Below, piece by piece: positions 51,703 through 62,242 of a stretch of DNA of 62,471 bases. Each line of letters begins with the position of its first letter. The stretch's first letter is position 1. Source of the stretch: Candidatus Epulonipiscium sp. (GTDB lineage Bacteria > Bacillota > Clostridia > Lachnospirales > Defluviitaleaceae); contig JAAYML010000038.1 in NCBI GenBank assembly GCA_012521395.1, positions 1 to 62,471 of the forward strand, read 5' to 3'. Both the position numbers and the translations under genes were made by a program. The notes beneath the pieces are model-generated. The model was not told where the DNA came from. It saw only the letters and a program-made list of their open reading frames with translations, and made no database searches.

Positions 51703-52866
51703 ATGTCTTCCCTAATTCTTAGTGTCTCTCCCGAAAACGTGGAGAGACCCTACTATTTTGATATGACCAGGGTCAGGGTTTATTCCATTGAAGAACTGTA
51801 TTATCACTGTTATCATTACTGGAAGCAGTCCATTGATGATTTTATCATGGGAAAACTCGAAGACTGGATAAGGATTGAACTTGGTCTTTCCCATATCAGC
51901 GGTCAGATTGCAAAAATCAAAGACGAGTATTCTTCCATTACGGAGCAATATATAAGATTTTTAGGTCTCATCGATTATTTTTATGATTCGGAATTAGAAA
52001 GTCTGAGAAAAGAAATATATAAATGGGAACATAAGGCTGAATGGGAAAAGTGCAAGGAAAAAGCCGATTATTTCATGGCTCAGGAAAAACCCGAAGAGGC
52101 TATGAAATGGTATATGAAAGCCATCGTCTTTGACGAAAATCCAAAAATCTATAACAATATGGGCGTTGCTTCCATGCATATGGGTTGGTACAGGGATGCA
52201 GCATACTATTTTCAAAAAGCTTATCAGAAAGAGCCCAATAGCATCCCTATCTTGTTAAATCTTACGGATGTATATATCCTTCAAAAAAATTTTAAAGAAG
52301 CAGGAAAATACCTAAGCCAGGCTGCCCAGTTAGACGATTCCCAAGTCATCTGGTACTACTACGGGGAATTTTACAACAGTATGGGCAATCAAAAAAAGGC
52401 TATAGAAGCCTACCTTAAAGCTATCAGCAAAGGTGATCATTTTGACAGCTATATTAAGCTGGCAAGAATCTACGTTCAGGAAAAAGATTTTGAAACAGCC
52501 CAGGCCTATCTGGAAAAAATAAAAACTTCCCAAAGAAATGAAATTTACTGGATGGAATATTCCAAACTCTACGAAGCATGGGATAAAAAAGACCTGGCCT
52601 TAGAGGCTGTCCAGAAAAGCATCAGCAAAAACAAAAACTACATTTACTCATGGATAGCTTTAGCAAGATTCCAGCGTAGGAATAATTGTTTAGAAGAAGC
52701 GGAAAAAGCCATCAGCGAAGCCCTAAGAATTGATGCAGAAAACGAAGAAGCCCAAATTGAAGCAGCAAAAATACAAAAAGAATTGGGAAAAGAAAAAGAA
52801 TACAGACAGTCCTTAAAAGAACTCATCAACAAATGGGTTCACAGGTACAGACAGGATACGATATAA
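51703..52866 (+). CDS. TPR protein, last gene of the Hsp70 operon
   Basis: About 387 residues. An N-terminal ~120-residue helical region is followed by at least six tetratricopeptide repeats from about 125 to 375 (PEEAMKWYMKAIVFDENP; YRDAAYYFQKAYQKEPNS; QKKAIEAYLKAISKGDHF; LEEAEKAISEALRIDAEN). TPR proteins commonly act as Hsp70 co-chaperone adaptors. There is no J domain (no HPD motif). Start chosen at ATG 51703, six bases after AGAGGTG. A terminator follows directly. Confidence 0.85.
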   Translation: MSSLILSVSPENVERPYYFDMTRVRVYSIEELYYHCYHYWKQSIDDFIMGKLEDWIRIELGLSHISGQIAKIKDEYSSITEQYIRFLGLIDYFYDSELESLRKEIYKWEHKAEWEKCKEKADYFMAQEKPEEAMKWYMKAIVFDENPKIYNNMGVASMHMGWYRDAAYYFQKAYQKEPNSIPILLNLTDVYILQKNFKEAGKYLSQAAQLDDSQVIWYYYGEFYNSMGNQKKAIEAYLKAISKGDHFDSYIKLARIYVQEKDFETAQAYLEKIKTSQRNEIYWMEYSKLYEAWDKKDLALEAVQKSISKNKNYIYSWIALARFQRRNNCLEEAEKAISEALRIDAENEEAQIEAAKIQKELGKEKEYRQSLKELINKWVHRYRQDTI

Positions 52867-52893
52867 AGCGAGGTAAAGGCCTCGCTTTATTAT
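52865..52893 (+). terminator. Terminator of the Hsp70 operon
   Basis: AAAGCGAGG-TAAAGG-CCTCGCTTT followed by ATTATATTC; overlaps the stop codon of the TPR gene. Confidence 0.85.
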
Positions 52894-53000
52894 ATTCAAA
52901 AAAATTGTTGAATTATTTGAAAAATTGTCACATATGATGTAAAATTATTATATATAAAATTTAGATAATTATCACACCTTTCTTAAGAAAGGAGAGCGTT

Positions 53001-53957
53001 ATGGGATCTATAGCCAATGCTATTAAATTGTATTTAATATTGCAAAGCAAAGGTAAAGTAAAAATTAAAGAATTAGCTGAAGAACTTGAAGTCGATGAAA
53101 GAACCATAAGACGATATAAAGATGAATTAGAACAAGCCAATATTTATATTGATTCAGAACCAGGAAGATATGGAGGATATTATTTGTATAATGACAATTA
53201 TCTTATGGGTTTAACACTGAGTCAGGAAGAATATCTGGCCCTGATGATGATTAATGAAGAGTTATCCAGGAGTAATCATGTTGTTTCAAGGGATTATAAC
53301 AGTGCCATTGAAAAAATTAGTGTAGTTTACAATGTTCATCATCATAATGCAACAGGAACAAATTTTTCAAATTATACAGTGAAAAAATCAAAATCCAATG
53401 TAAATATATCTGAAGAACGTAAAAAATTAATAGATATTCATGCGGCAGCCTTGACTAGAAATAAAGTTAAGATTAAATATTATTCTTTAAGTTCAGGTTT
53501 AAGTGAAAGGATAGTTCATCCTTATGCAACAATACAATATAAAGGAGATTTATATTTTGCTGGTTATTGTGAAAAAAGACAAGAGATACGTGATTTTAAA
53601 CTGTGCAGAATAAGGGAATATACTGTTTTGGACAGCAAGTTTCCTAAAAATGATAATTTTAATTTAGAAGAGTATATGAAAAATTGTATAGGCATTATTA
53701 AAGGTGAAAAAATTGATTTAAAAATACAGATTTTTTTCCCAATGGCTCAAATCGTAAAAGAGAAGATATTTGTAGATAATCAAAAAATAACTGAATACAA
53801 AGATGAAGGTTATATCATTTACGAAGCAACAATGGAAGGTTTAGAAGAAATAAAAAGTTGGATTTTAAGTATGGGAAGTTATGCAAAAGTTCTTGAACCA
53901 AAATTTTTGCAAGATGAAATTAAAGATGAAATTAAAAAAATTATAAATATTTATTAA
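53001..53957 (+). CDS. HTH-WYL transcriptional regulator
   Basis: A 318-residue regulator with an N-terminal DeoR-like helix-turn-helix (residues 15-60, KIKELAEELEVDERTIRRYK), a WYL domain (about 140-225, ERIVHPYATIQYKGDLYFAGYC) and a C-terminal WCX region. WYL proteins bind nucleic acid or nucleotide ligands and often control CRISPR or other defence loci. It sits immediately upstream of cas6, so control of this cas operon is the obvious role. Confidence 0.88.
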   Translation: MGSIANAIKLYLILQSKGKVKIKELAEELEVDERTIRRYKDELEQANIYIDSEPGRYGGYYLYNDNYLMGLTLSQEEYLALMMINEELSRSNHVVSRDYNSAIEKISVVYNVHHHNATGTNFSNYTVKKSKSNVNISEERKKLIDIHAAALTRNKVKIKYYSLSSGLSERIVHPYATIQYKGDLYFAGYCEKRQEIRDFKLCRIREYTVLDSKFPKNDNFNLEEYMKNCIGIIKGEKIDLKIQIFFPMAQIVKEKIFVDNQKITEYKDEGYIIYEATMEGLEEIKSWILSMGSYAKVLEPKFLQDEIKDEIKKIINIY

Positions 53958-53962
53958 CCTGC

Positions 53963-53984
53963 CTATATATGTCCGCATATATAG
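53963..53984. promoter_or_regulatory. Palindrome between the WYL gene and cas6
   Basis: CTATATATG-TCCG-CATATATAG is a perfect 9-4-9 inverted repeat, 46 bases before cas6. With no T-run it is more like an operator than a terminator, perhaps for the adjacent WYL regulator. Confidence 0.45.
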
Positions 53985-54030
53985 ATATAATTAAATTAGT
54001 GAAATAAAGGAACAGAAGGGAGATGTAGTA

Positions 54031-54774
54031 TTGCGATTAAAGTTTGAATTTATCGTGACAAAAAATAAAATACCTCTAGATTACAGGCGTATATTTATTT
54101 CATTATTTAAGAAAGCACTGGAACAATACAACACGGATTCCAAGAAAAAGTATTATCATGAAAATGACCCAATAAAAAAAGCGTTTACCTTTTCTGTCTT
54201 TCTGGATAGACCTAAATTTTACAAAGATTATATAGAACTGAAACAAAATAAAATAGATTTATATTTTAGTACATATTCATACGAAATTGGAATTGATTAT
54301 TATAACGCATTAATTAAAATGCTCAATTATGCATATCCCCTTCAGGACGACAATTATTTAATCTTAAAAAATGTAGCATCGATCAAAGAAGCAAATATCA
54401 AACAAGACTCGATTCTAATAAAAACCATGTCACCAATTTTAGCTAGAAAGCATGATAAAAACAGAAATTATGACACATATCTACTTCCCTCCCAGGAAGG
54501 TTTCATTGAAGAAATGCGAAATAATATTTCCGTGGCATTAGAAAGTCTGGACTTAAATGATCTAAAAGAAGATGTTCAAAGTTTTGAACTTATTGATATA
54601 GGTAAGGGGAAGGAAGTAAAAGTACTGTTTTATGGTCATAAAGTTTTAGGCTTAATAGGCAATTATTTCTTAAAAGGCACTCCAAGATTACTGGAATTTG
54701 TTTTAAAGTCTGGAATTGGATCAAGGACAAGCAGTGGATTTGGAATGTTTGATGTAGAGGGGGTGAGTAGGTGA
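54031..54774 (+). CDS. cas6: CRISPR endoribonuclease Cas6
   Basis: A 247-residue Cas6 that cuts the repeat RNA to make crRNAs. The C-terminal glycine-rich loop FVLKSGIGSRTSSGFGMFDV is diagnostic; the N-terminal ferredoxin-like fold begins MRLKFEFIV. Starts with TTG after GGGAGATG. First gene of the cas operon; its stop overlaps the cas8 start (GTGA). Confidence 0.93.
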   Translation: MRLKFEFIVTKNKIPLDYRRIFISLFKKALEQYNTDSKKKYYHENDPIKKAFTFSVFLDRPKFYKDYIELKQNKIDLYFSTYSYEIGIDYYNALIKMLNYAYPLQDDNYLILKNVASIKEANIKQDSILIKTMSPILARKHDKNRNYDTYLLPSQEGFIEEMRNNISVALESLDLNDLKEDVQSFELIDIGKGKEVKVLFYGHKVLGLIGNYFLKGTPRLLEFVLKSGIGSRTSSGFGMFDVEGVSR

Positions 54775-56447
54775 ATGAAATAACGATTCAACTAGGGGAC
54801 TGGCTATTTAATGCTGGTGTTGTAGGACTTGTTAATATCTTACTTCATGCTGGGGATGAAGTTAAGCTGAATGGACAAGAAGTTTCTTTTAACGCCGGGG
54901 TATTGGACAAATTTGAAGAAAAATATTTTAAGTATTTTATTGATACCTATGAGAAGACACTAGCTTGGTATAAGGTTGTGAGTTTTGAAGATTTTATTAA
55001 GAAACATGAAGAAGAAAATTTTGAGAGTTTTACTGAAAAAGATTTAGAAATTTTAAATCAATATATAGGCTCAGGTTCAAAAAGTGGGACTTTAAAGTAT
55101 ATATTAACGAGTAACAGTCACAAAGCTGCTTATAATCTTATTACTTCTGAATTAGATGTATTAGAACTTGAAAAACAAATATCAACTATTAAATTAAAGA
55201 AAAATGAAGAATTAAAAGATCAGATCCCAAAAATAAAAGATTTAATGAAAAAAATTCATGATATTATTAGATATTATAATCAACCTGATGCCAAAAAGTA
55301 TATTGCAGCAAAGAATGTAATATATACGATAATTAATAATGCATGGAATAATGTTTCTTTTTTGAATCGTCAAACTAAAATACCAGATATGTATGAGGAT
55401 TATAAAATATACTTTTTGCAAGGTTTAAATGATTATTTAAATGATAATAAAAAAGAATATAATTACAGCTGTTCTAATTGTGGAAGTTTGATGAATGATA
55501 TGAATAATGACATTGCTTTTTTAAATGCTACAGGGTTTGATACAAGCAGAAAATTATCAAATGTATGGAACTTTAATAATGATATTGCCATTTGTCCCGT
55601 ATGTAAAATCGTTTATTCATGTGTACCTGCTGGATTTACATATGTATATGACAAGGGCATCTTCATTAATCAAAACCAGGATATTCAAAGTGCTGTTAAT
55701 GTTAATCAAAGGATAAAGAGCGAAATTATTGACAGCGGTGATGTTAAAAATATTTGGGAATTTTATAGAATTGTTTCTGAAGAGATGGAAAGAAAAATTA
55801 ATGAAGGTGTAAAGTATGAACTTGCAGACATTCAAGTTGTTAGATATGAGAATGAAAGTTACAGATTCAATTTATTATCAAAAAAGATGCTTAAAGTGCT
55901 CAGTAAATCAACTAAAGAACTTAATGCCTTATTGAAATTAGGTTATAAAGAAGTAAATACATACTTTAATATTTATGATGAAGTAATGAAGAGATTACTT
56001 AATAATGAAAATTTGTTTTTACTTATACACAAATTAATGATTCAGAAACTTACAAAGCCTTCTGAATCATATTATCAGATGAGAAATATTAATTATTTAC
56101 TTGAAATTAATAATAATTACTTAGAAGGAGTTGTTGGAATGGAAGTTAAAGAAAGGGATATTTTAGAGCTTTCAAAAAATGCAGGATATTATTTTAGGAA
56201 AGCATATGAAGAGAGAAATGTTGAAAATAAAATCAATGGTATTGCTTATAGATTATTGAATGCTTTAAAAACCAATAATCAGCATATGTTTATGGATACC
56301 CTGATTAATTGTTATCTTTATATCAAGCAAAGTGTTCCTAAAGTATTTATTGACGGAATGAAAGATGACTATGAGTTTAAAAGTGTAGGCTATGCTTTTG
56401 TTGCGGGAATGACTAGTGAATCAAAAAAGAATGAAGAAAATAATTAA
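54771..56447 (+). CDS. cas8b: Type I-B Cas8 (Cst1, CXXC-CXXC type)
   Basis: A 558-residue large subunit of the Cascade effector. Two cysteine pairs, YSCSNCGS and ICPVCKIVYSC, mark the Cst1 (CXXC-CXXC) family. The start QLGDWLFNAGVVGLVNIL is typical. It recognises the PAM and helps recruit Cas3. The last 102 codons contain an in-frame ATG with a good ribosome site (listed separately as Cas11). Starts with GTG overlapping cas6. Confidence 0.9.
   Translation: MNEITIQLGDWLFNAGVVGLVNILLHAGDEVKLNGQEVSFNAGVLDKFEEKYFKYFIDTYEKTLAWYKVVSFEDFIKKHEEENFESFTEKDLEILNQYIGSGSKSGTLKYILTSNSHKAAYNLITSELDVLELEKQISTIKLKKNEELKDQIPKIKDLMKKIHDIIRYYNQPDAKKYIAAKNVIYTIINNAWNNVSFLNRQTKIPDMYEDYKIYFLQGLNDYLNDNKKEYNYSCSNCGSLMNDMNNDIAFLNATGFDTSRKLSNVWNFNNDIAICPVCKIVYSCVPAGFTYVYDKGIFINQNQDIQSAVNVNQRIKSEIIDSGDVKNIWEFYRIVSEEMERKINEGVKYELADIQVVRYENESYRFNLLSKKMLKVLSKSTKELNALLKLGYKEVNTYFNIYDEVMKRLLNNENLFLLIHKLMIQKLTKPSESYYQMRNINYLLEINNNYLEGVVGMEVKERDILELSKNAGYYFRKAYEERNVENKINGIAYRLLNALKTNNQHMFMDTLINCYLYIKQSVPKVFIDGMKDDYEFKSVGYAFVAGMTSESKKNEENN
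56139..56447 (+). CDS. Internal Cas11 (small subunit) start inside cas8
   Basis: ATG 56139 is in frame with cas8 and lies eight bases after AAGGAG (56125-56130). It would give a 102-residue, mostly helical protein beginning MEVKERDILELSKNAGYYF and ending with the Cas8 C-terminus, the size of a Cas11 small subunit. Internally translated Cas11 from the 3-prime part of the large-subunit gene is known in type I-B, I-C and I-D systems. No separate small-subunit gene is present here. Predicted, not proven. Confidence 0.6.
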   Translation: MEVKERDILELSKNAGYYFRKAYEERNVENKINGIAYRLLNALKTNNQHMFMDTLINCYLYIKQSVPKVFIDGMKDDYEFKSVGYAFVAGMTSESKKNEENN

Positions 56448-56464
56448 AATGGAGGGATAATTAT

Positions 56465-58088
<1,624 letters not shown>

Positions 58089-58104
58089 GGAAGAGGTGAT
58101 TAAT

Positions 58105-60333
58105 ATTAATAATTATTGGGCAAAGTCTAATCCTAAAGAAACAATACAGGAACATACAGATTCATTATTAAAAAATTTATGTTTATTTAAAAGTATTTAT
58201 CCCAATATTCCAGTAAATTACGAATTGCTTAAGCTGGCATGTATCTATCATGATTTAGGAAAAATGAATATAAGATTCCAAGCAAAAATTCAGGCTAGTA
58301 TCGATGGCAAAAAATCTTATAAAGACAAACTTGAAATTCCTCACGGAATTTTAAGTTTGTCTTTCATTAACTACAAGTATTTAGAAGATAAGGGCTTTAC
58401 TGAAGACGAAATAAGAATTTTATTTCATGCTGTAGCTTACCATCATGACAGAGACCTGGATTTTGAAGAAGAGGATTTAGGAAGAGAAATAAGTTTATTA
58501 AAAAAAGAATGTGTAGGCTTTAAATATGATAAGGCGGATGAATTAATTCAGTTACCAGATGAAATAGAAGCAAAATTTTATATGTTAAATGATCGAATAT
58601 ATGAAAAAAATGATGACGATAATAATAATCAGACATTTTATGATTACATAAAAATTAAAGGTCTTTTGAATCGATTAGATTATGCGGCGAGTGCAGGCAT
58701 AAACGTAGAAGTAGCAAATGATTTTTTAATTCAGGGATTAGAAAAGCTGAAAGAGAAAGAAAATTGGGGAGAATGGAATAAACTACAACAATACATGATT
58801 AACAACCGGGATAACAATGTAGTGGTTATAGCACAAACAGGAATGGGAAAGACAGAGGCTGGCCTTTTATGGATAGGCAATAATAAAGGATTTTTTACGT
58901 TACCTTTAAAAACAGCTATTAATGAAATATATAATCGTATTACTAAAAAAATAGTACCAGACAGAGAAAAGGTAGGCCTGCTTCATTCAGAAACTATTTT
59001 TAAGTATCATGAACTGCAGGAAAGTATAGAAGAACTGGATATAGATGAGTACTATCTCAAAACAAGACAACTTTCATTACCAATTACGGTTTGTACCTTA
59101 GACCAATTATTTGATATTGTTTTTAAATATCGGGGTTTTGAGGCTAAATTAGCTACTCTAAGTTATTCTAAAATCGTAATTGATGAAGTCCAAATGTATT
59201 CACCAGATTTATTGGCTTACTTAATTGTAGGCCTTCATTATATCATAAAATTAGGAGGCAAATTTGCAATATTAACCGCTACTCTTCCAGGAATTGTAAA
59301 ATATTATTTAAAGGGTGAAGGCATCGAGTTTCAGGAACCCCAGAGTCCATTTATCAAAGATGAATTAATAAGACATAGTGTGAAGGTTATACCCTCCCAA
59401 ATAAATGCAGAATTTATTCTCCAGCACTTTAATAATAATAAAGTCTTAGTCATTTGTAATACAGTTAAAAAAGCAAGAGAGATTTTTGAGGATTTAAATA
59501 ATAACAAAAAATTATTTGATAAGGATGTTACAATAAAGCTTTTACATAGCAGATTTACCAGGAAAGACAGAAGAGAAAAGGAAGAGGAAATAGTAGAATT
59601 TGGATCAAAAAATAGTATGGAAACAGGCATTTGGGTGGCGACCCAGGTAGTTGAAGCTTCTTTAGATATTGATTTTGATATTTTAATTACTGAGTTATCA
59701 GATTTAAATGGATTATTTCAAAGAATGGGAAGATGTTATCGACATAGAACATATGATAAACAAGGGTATAATTGTTTTATTTTTGATGGTGGAGAAAGAA
59801 CTTGTAGTGGGGTTGGCAGCGTAATAGATGAAGATATTTTTGAGCTTTCAAAAGAAGCAATTAACGATATTGATGGAATTATGAAAGAGTCAGAAAAAAT
59901 GCAGTTGGTTGAAAAAGTGTATTCTGCTGAGAAATTAATGGGAACAAAGTATTATCAGGAAGTTCAGAAAACTATTAACTATATCAAAACGATAACAGAA
60001 TTTGAAAAAAGTAAGGATGATATTAACTTTAGAAATATTGATAACATTACAATATTACCAAAATGTGTTTACTTGAATAATAAAGCAGAAATTGATGAAT
60101 TAATAAATATTTATAAGGACGAAAAAACGACAAAAGATGATAAGCGAAAATGTTGGATAGATATTCAAGATTACCTTGTGAATGTTCCCGGTTATGAAGT
60201 TAAAAAAAGAAAACCGGAAATTATTGAGTTGTCTAAATACAGAAGAATATTAGTATATGATGGCTTTCACTATGATAGCATCTTAGGTTTAGTAAGGACA
60301 GAAGCAGAAGAAAAAGGAGATAATCAAATATAA
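58105..60333 (+). CDS. cas3: CRISPR helicase-nuclease Cas3 (HD-DEAD)
   Basis: About 742 residues: an N-terminal HD nuclease (EHTDSLL, YHDLGKMN, HGILSL, YHHDRD) then a superfamily 2 helicase (Walker A AQTGMGKTEAG, motif II IDEVQMYS, motif III TATLPG, motif VI QRMGRCYRH). It unwinds and degrades target DNA after Cascade binding. The start is uncertain: there is no ATG near the cas5 stop. After GAGGTG (58093-58098) an ATT at 58105 gives MNNYWAKSNP, which fits the family; ATT 58099, GTG 58096 or TTG 58054 are alternatives. Confidence 0.9.
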   Translation: MNNYWAKSNPKETIQEHTDSLLKNLCLFKSIYPNIPVNYELLKLACIYHDLGKMNIRFQAKIQASIDGKKSYKDKLEIPHGILSLSFINYKYLEDKGFTEDEIRILFHAVAYHHDRDLDFEEEDLGREISLLKKECVGFKYDKADELIQLPDEIEAKFYMLNDRIYEKNDDDNNNQTFYDYIKIKGLLNRLDYAASAGINVEVANDFLIQGLEKLKEKENWGEWNKLQQYMINNRDNNVVVIAQTGMGKTEAGLLWIGNNKGFFTLPLKTAINEIYNRITKKIVPDREKVGLLHSETIFKYHELQESIEELDIDEYYLKTRQLSLPITVCTLDQLFDIVFKYRGFEAKLATLSYSKIVIDEVQMYSPDLLAYLIVGLHYIIKLGGKFAILTATLPGIVKYYLKGEGIEFQEPQSPFIKDELIRHSVKVIPSQINAEFILQHFNNNKVLVICNTVKKAREIFEDLNNNKKLFDKDVTIKLLHSRFTRKDRREKEEEIVEFGSKNSMETGIWVATQVVEASLDIDFDILITELSDLNGLFQRMGRCYRHRTYDKQGYNCFIFDGGERTCSGVGSVIDEDIFELSKEAINDIDGIMKESEKMQLVEKVYSAEKLMGTKYYQEVQKTINYIKTITEFEKSKDDINFRNIDNITILPKCVYLNNKAEIDELINIYKDEKTTKDDKRKCWIDIQDYLVNVPGYEVKKRKPEIIELSKYRRILVYDGFHYDSILGLVRTEAEEKGDNQI

Positions 60334-60343
60334 AGGTGGTCAT

Positions 60344-60835
60344 GTGGAAAAAATTACAGGTACGATGATAAATTACTATTTTGTTTGTAAGAGAAAACTC
60401 TGGTTTTTTTTAAACGATATTGAAATGGAATGGGAAAATGAAGATGTGCAAATTGGAAAGCTGATTGATGAGCAAAGCTATTCCAGAGAAAAAAAGCATA
60501 TTACTATTAATAATACTATTTCTGTAGATTTTATTGGGAAATATAATATTTTGCATGAGATTAAAAAAAGCCGTAGTATTGAGGAAGCAGGAGAATGGCA
60601 GATAAAATATTATATATATTATTTACGTAAAAATGGTGTAAATATACATAAAGGGATTATTGATTATCCTAAATTGAGGCAAAGGCAAGAGATTTTTTTA
60701 GATGAGAATGATGAACGGATGATTGAGGACATAATTAGAGAAATTGATAAACTTAAAGAGGATAAAGTTCCAGGCACAATTAACAGTAAAATTTGCAGGA
60801 AGTGTGCTTATTATGAATTGTGTTATATTGAATAA
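60344..60835 (+). CDS. cas4: Cas4 exonuclease
   Basis: A 163-residue RecB-like Cas4. The cluster cysteines are C14 (FVCKRKLWFF) and the C-terminal set KICRKCAYYELC; nuclease residues include the GKYNILHEIKKSR core. It trims prespacers and sets PAM and orientation for Cas1-Cas2. Starts with GTG after AAAGGTGG. Confidence 0.92.
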   Translation: MEKITGTMINYYFVCKRKLWFFLNDIEMEWENEDVQIGKLIDEQSYSREKKHITINNTISVDFIGKYNILHEIKKSRSIEEAGEWQIKYYIYYLRKNGVNIHKGIIDYPKLRQRQEIFLDENDERMIEDIIREIDKLKEDKVPGTINSKICRKCAYYELCYIE

Positions 60836-60862
60836 ATATTTAGGGTTATAAATGGTGATTTT

Positions 60863-61855
60863 ATGAAAAGAAATTATTATATATTTAAAAATGGGGAAAT
60901 CAAAAGGAAGGATAATAGTATTGAAGTAATTCTTGAAGATGGTTCTAAAAGAGCAGTTCCTGTCGAAGACATTGATAGTCTTTATATTATGGGAGAGAAT
61001 GTGTTAAATACCAAGTTTATAAATTTTGCATCACATAAAGGAATTGTTCTGCATTTTTTTAATTATTATGGATTCTACACAGGAACATTTTATCCTAAAG
61101 AGAAACTCAATTCCGGAATACTATTAGTTAAGCAGGTTGAGAGCTATCTTGACAAAGAAAAAAGATTGTTTCTTGCCAAAGAAATATTGAATGCAGGGGT
61201 GTATGGTATATATCGGAATTTAAGATATTATAATACCAGGGGACGGGATCTAAGTGAAGAAATTGAGAGCATTAATAGCTTACGAGATAAAATAGAAGGT
61301 CAAACAAGTATACAAAAAGTAATGGGGATTGAAGGAAATATAAGAGAAATTTATTATCAAGCGTTTAATAAAATCATTAATCAAGAGATTAATTTTACTA
61401 AACGTACAAAGAGACCTCCTGACAATATGATTAATTCCTTGATTTCATTTATAAATTCTTTGATATATACAACTGTTTTAAGCGAAATATACCATACCCA
61501 ATTAAATCCTCTTATTAGCTTTCTGCATGAGCCAGGTACTAGAAGGTTTTCACTGAGTTTAGATATTGCGGAAATCTTTAAGCCTTTGATAGGAGATCGT
61601 TTGATTTTTTCCTTACTAAATAAAAATCAAATTACAGAAAAGGATTTTGAAAAAGATTTGAATTATTTGTATTTAAAAGAAAACGCAAGAAGACTAATTT
61701 TACAAGAATATGATGATAAGTTAAAAACGACGATAAGGCATAGGTCACTTAATAAGAATGTTACTTATAGATATTTAATAAGGCTTGAAATGTATAAAAT
61801 AGTAAAACATTTATTAGGTGAAAAAACTTATGAAGGATTTAGAATTTGGTGGTGA
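60863..61855 (+). CDS. cas1: Cas1 integrase (type I-B)
   Basis: A 330-residue Cas1. The metal-binding Glu is in EGNIREIYYQAF, the His in LHEPGTRRFSLSLD, and the Asp in the following LDIAEIFKP. It inserts new spacers at the leader end with Cas2. It directly precedes cas2 (six-base gap). Confidence 0.95.
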   Translation: MKRNYYIFKNGEIKRKDNSIEVILEDGSKRAVPVEDIDSLYIMGENVLNTKFINFASHKGIVLHFFNYYGFYTGTFYPKEKLNSGILLVKQVESYLDKEKRLFLAKEILNAGVYGIYRNLRYYNTRGRDLSEEIESINSLRDKIEGQTSIQKVMGIEGNIREIYYQAFNKIINQEINFTKRTKRPPDNMINSLISFINSLIYTTVLSEIYHTQLNPLISFLHEPGTRRFSLSLDIAEIFKPLIGDRLIFSLLNKNQITEKDFEKDLNYLYLKENARRLILQEYDDKLKTTIRHRSLNKNVTYRYLIRLEMYKIVKHLLGEKTYEGFRIWW

Positions 61856-61860
61856 AATAG

Positions 61861-62142
61861 TTGTATATTATTTTGGTTTATGATATAAATTTAGAAAATA
61901 ATATAGGGCAAAGAGTCTTGAGAAAGACTTTTAAAACTTGCAAAAAATATCTTCATCATGTTCAAAATTCTGTTTTTGAAGGAGAAATAACAAAGGTACA
62001 ATTGGCTAAATTAAAAGTAGAACTTGGAGAATATATTAGGAAAGATGTTGATTCTGTAATAGTATTTAAAGCTAGAACGGAGAAATGGCTAGATAAAGAG
62101 TTTTGGGGAAAAGAAGAAGATTTGACATCAAATTTTCTTTAA
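61861..62142 (+). CDS. cas2: Cas2 (type I-B)
   Basis: A 93-residue ferredoxin-fold Cas2 with the active-site-type Asp in LVYDINLEN and the conserved HHVQNSVFEGEI. Bridges the Cas1 dimers during spacer integration. Starts with TTG; the ribosome site is weak (GGTGGTG), but coupling to cas1 may help. Confidence 0.92.
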   Translation: MYIILVYDINLENNIGQRVLRKTFKTCKKYLHHVQNSVFEGEITKVQLAKLKVELGEYIRKDVDSVIVFKARTEKWLDKEFWGKEEDLTSNFL

Positions 62143-62242
62143 AATATGTCGATGATAAGGTGTTTTTACATTATTAAAGGTTGACAGAAGATTTTACTGT
62201 TTTTAGTGTTAAAAACACTTAATTTTACTGTATTTTTTATGG
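62143..62242 (+). promoter_or_regulatory. CRISPR leader
   Basis: About 100 AT-rich bases between cas2 and the first repeat. A direct repeat ATTTTACTGT occurs at 62191-62200 and 62222-62231, flanking a small hairpin AGTGTT-AAA-AACACT (62205-62219). TTGACA at 62181-62186 could be the -35 of the array promoter; the -10 is weak. Orientation of the array away from cas2 fits leader-proximal acquisition. Confidence 0.65.

Noticed and set aside
38752-52866. Phage or plasmid island carrying the Hsp70 genes
   Set aside because: No integrase, transposase, tRNA-end duplication or att-like repeats were seen, and base composition and codon style match the neighbours.
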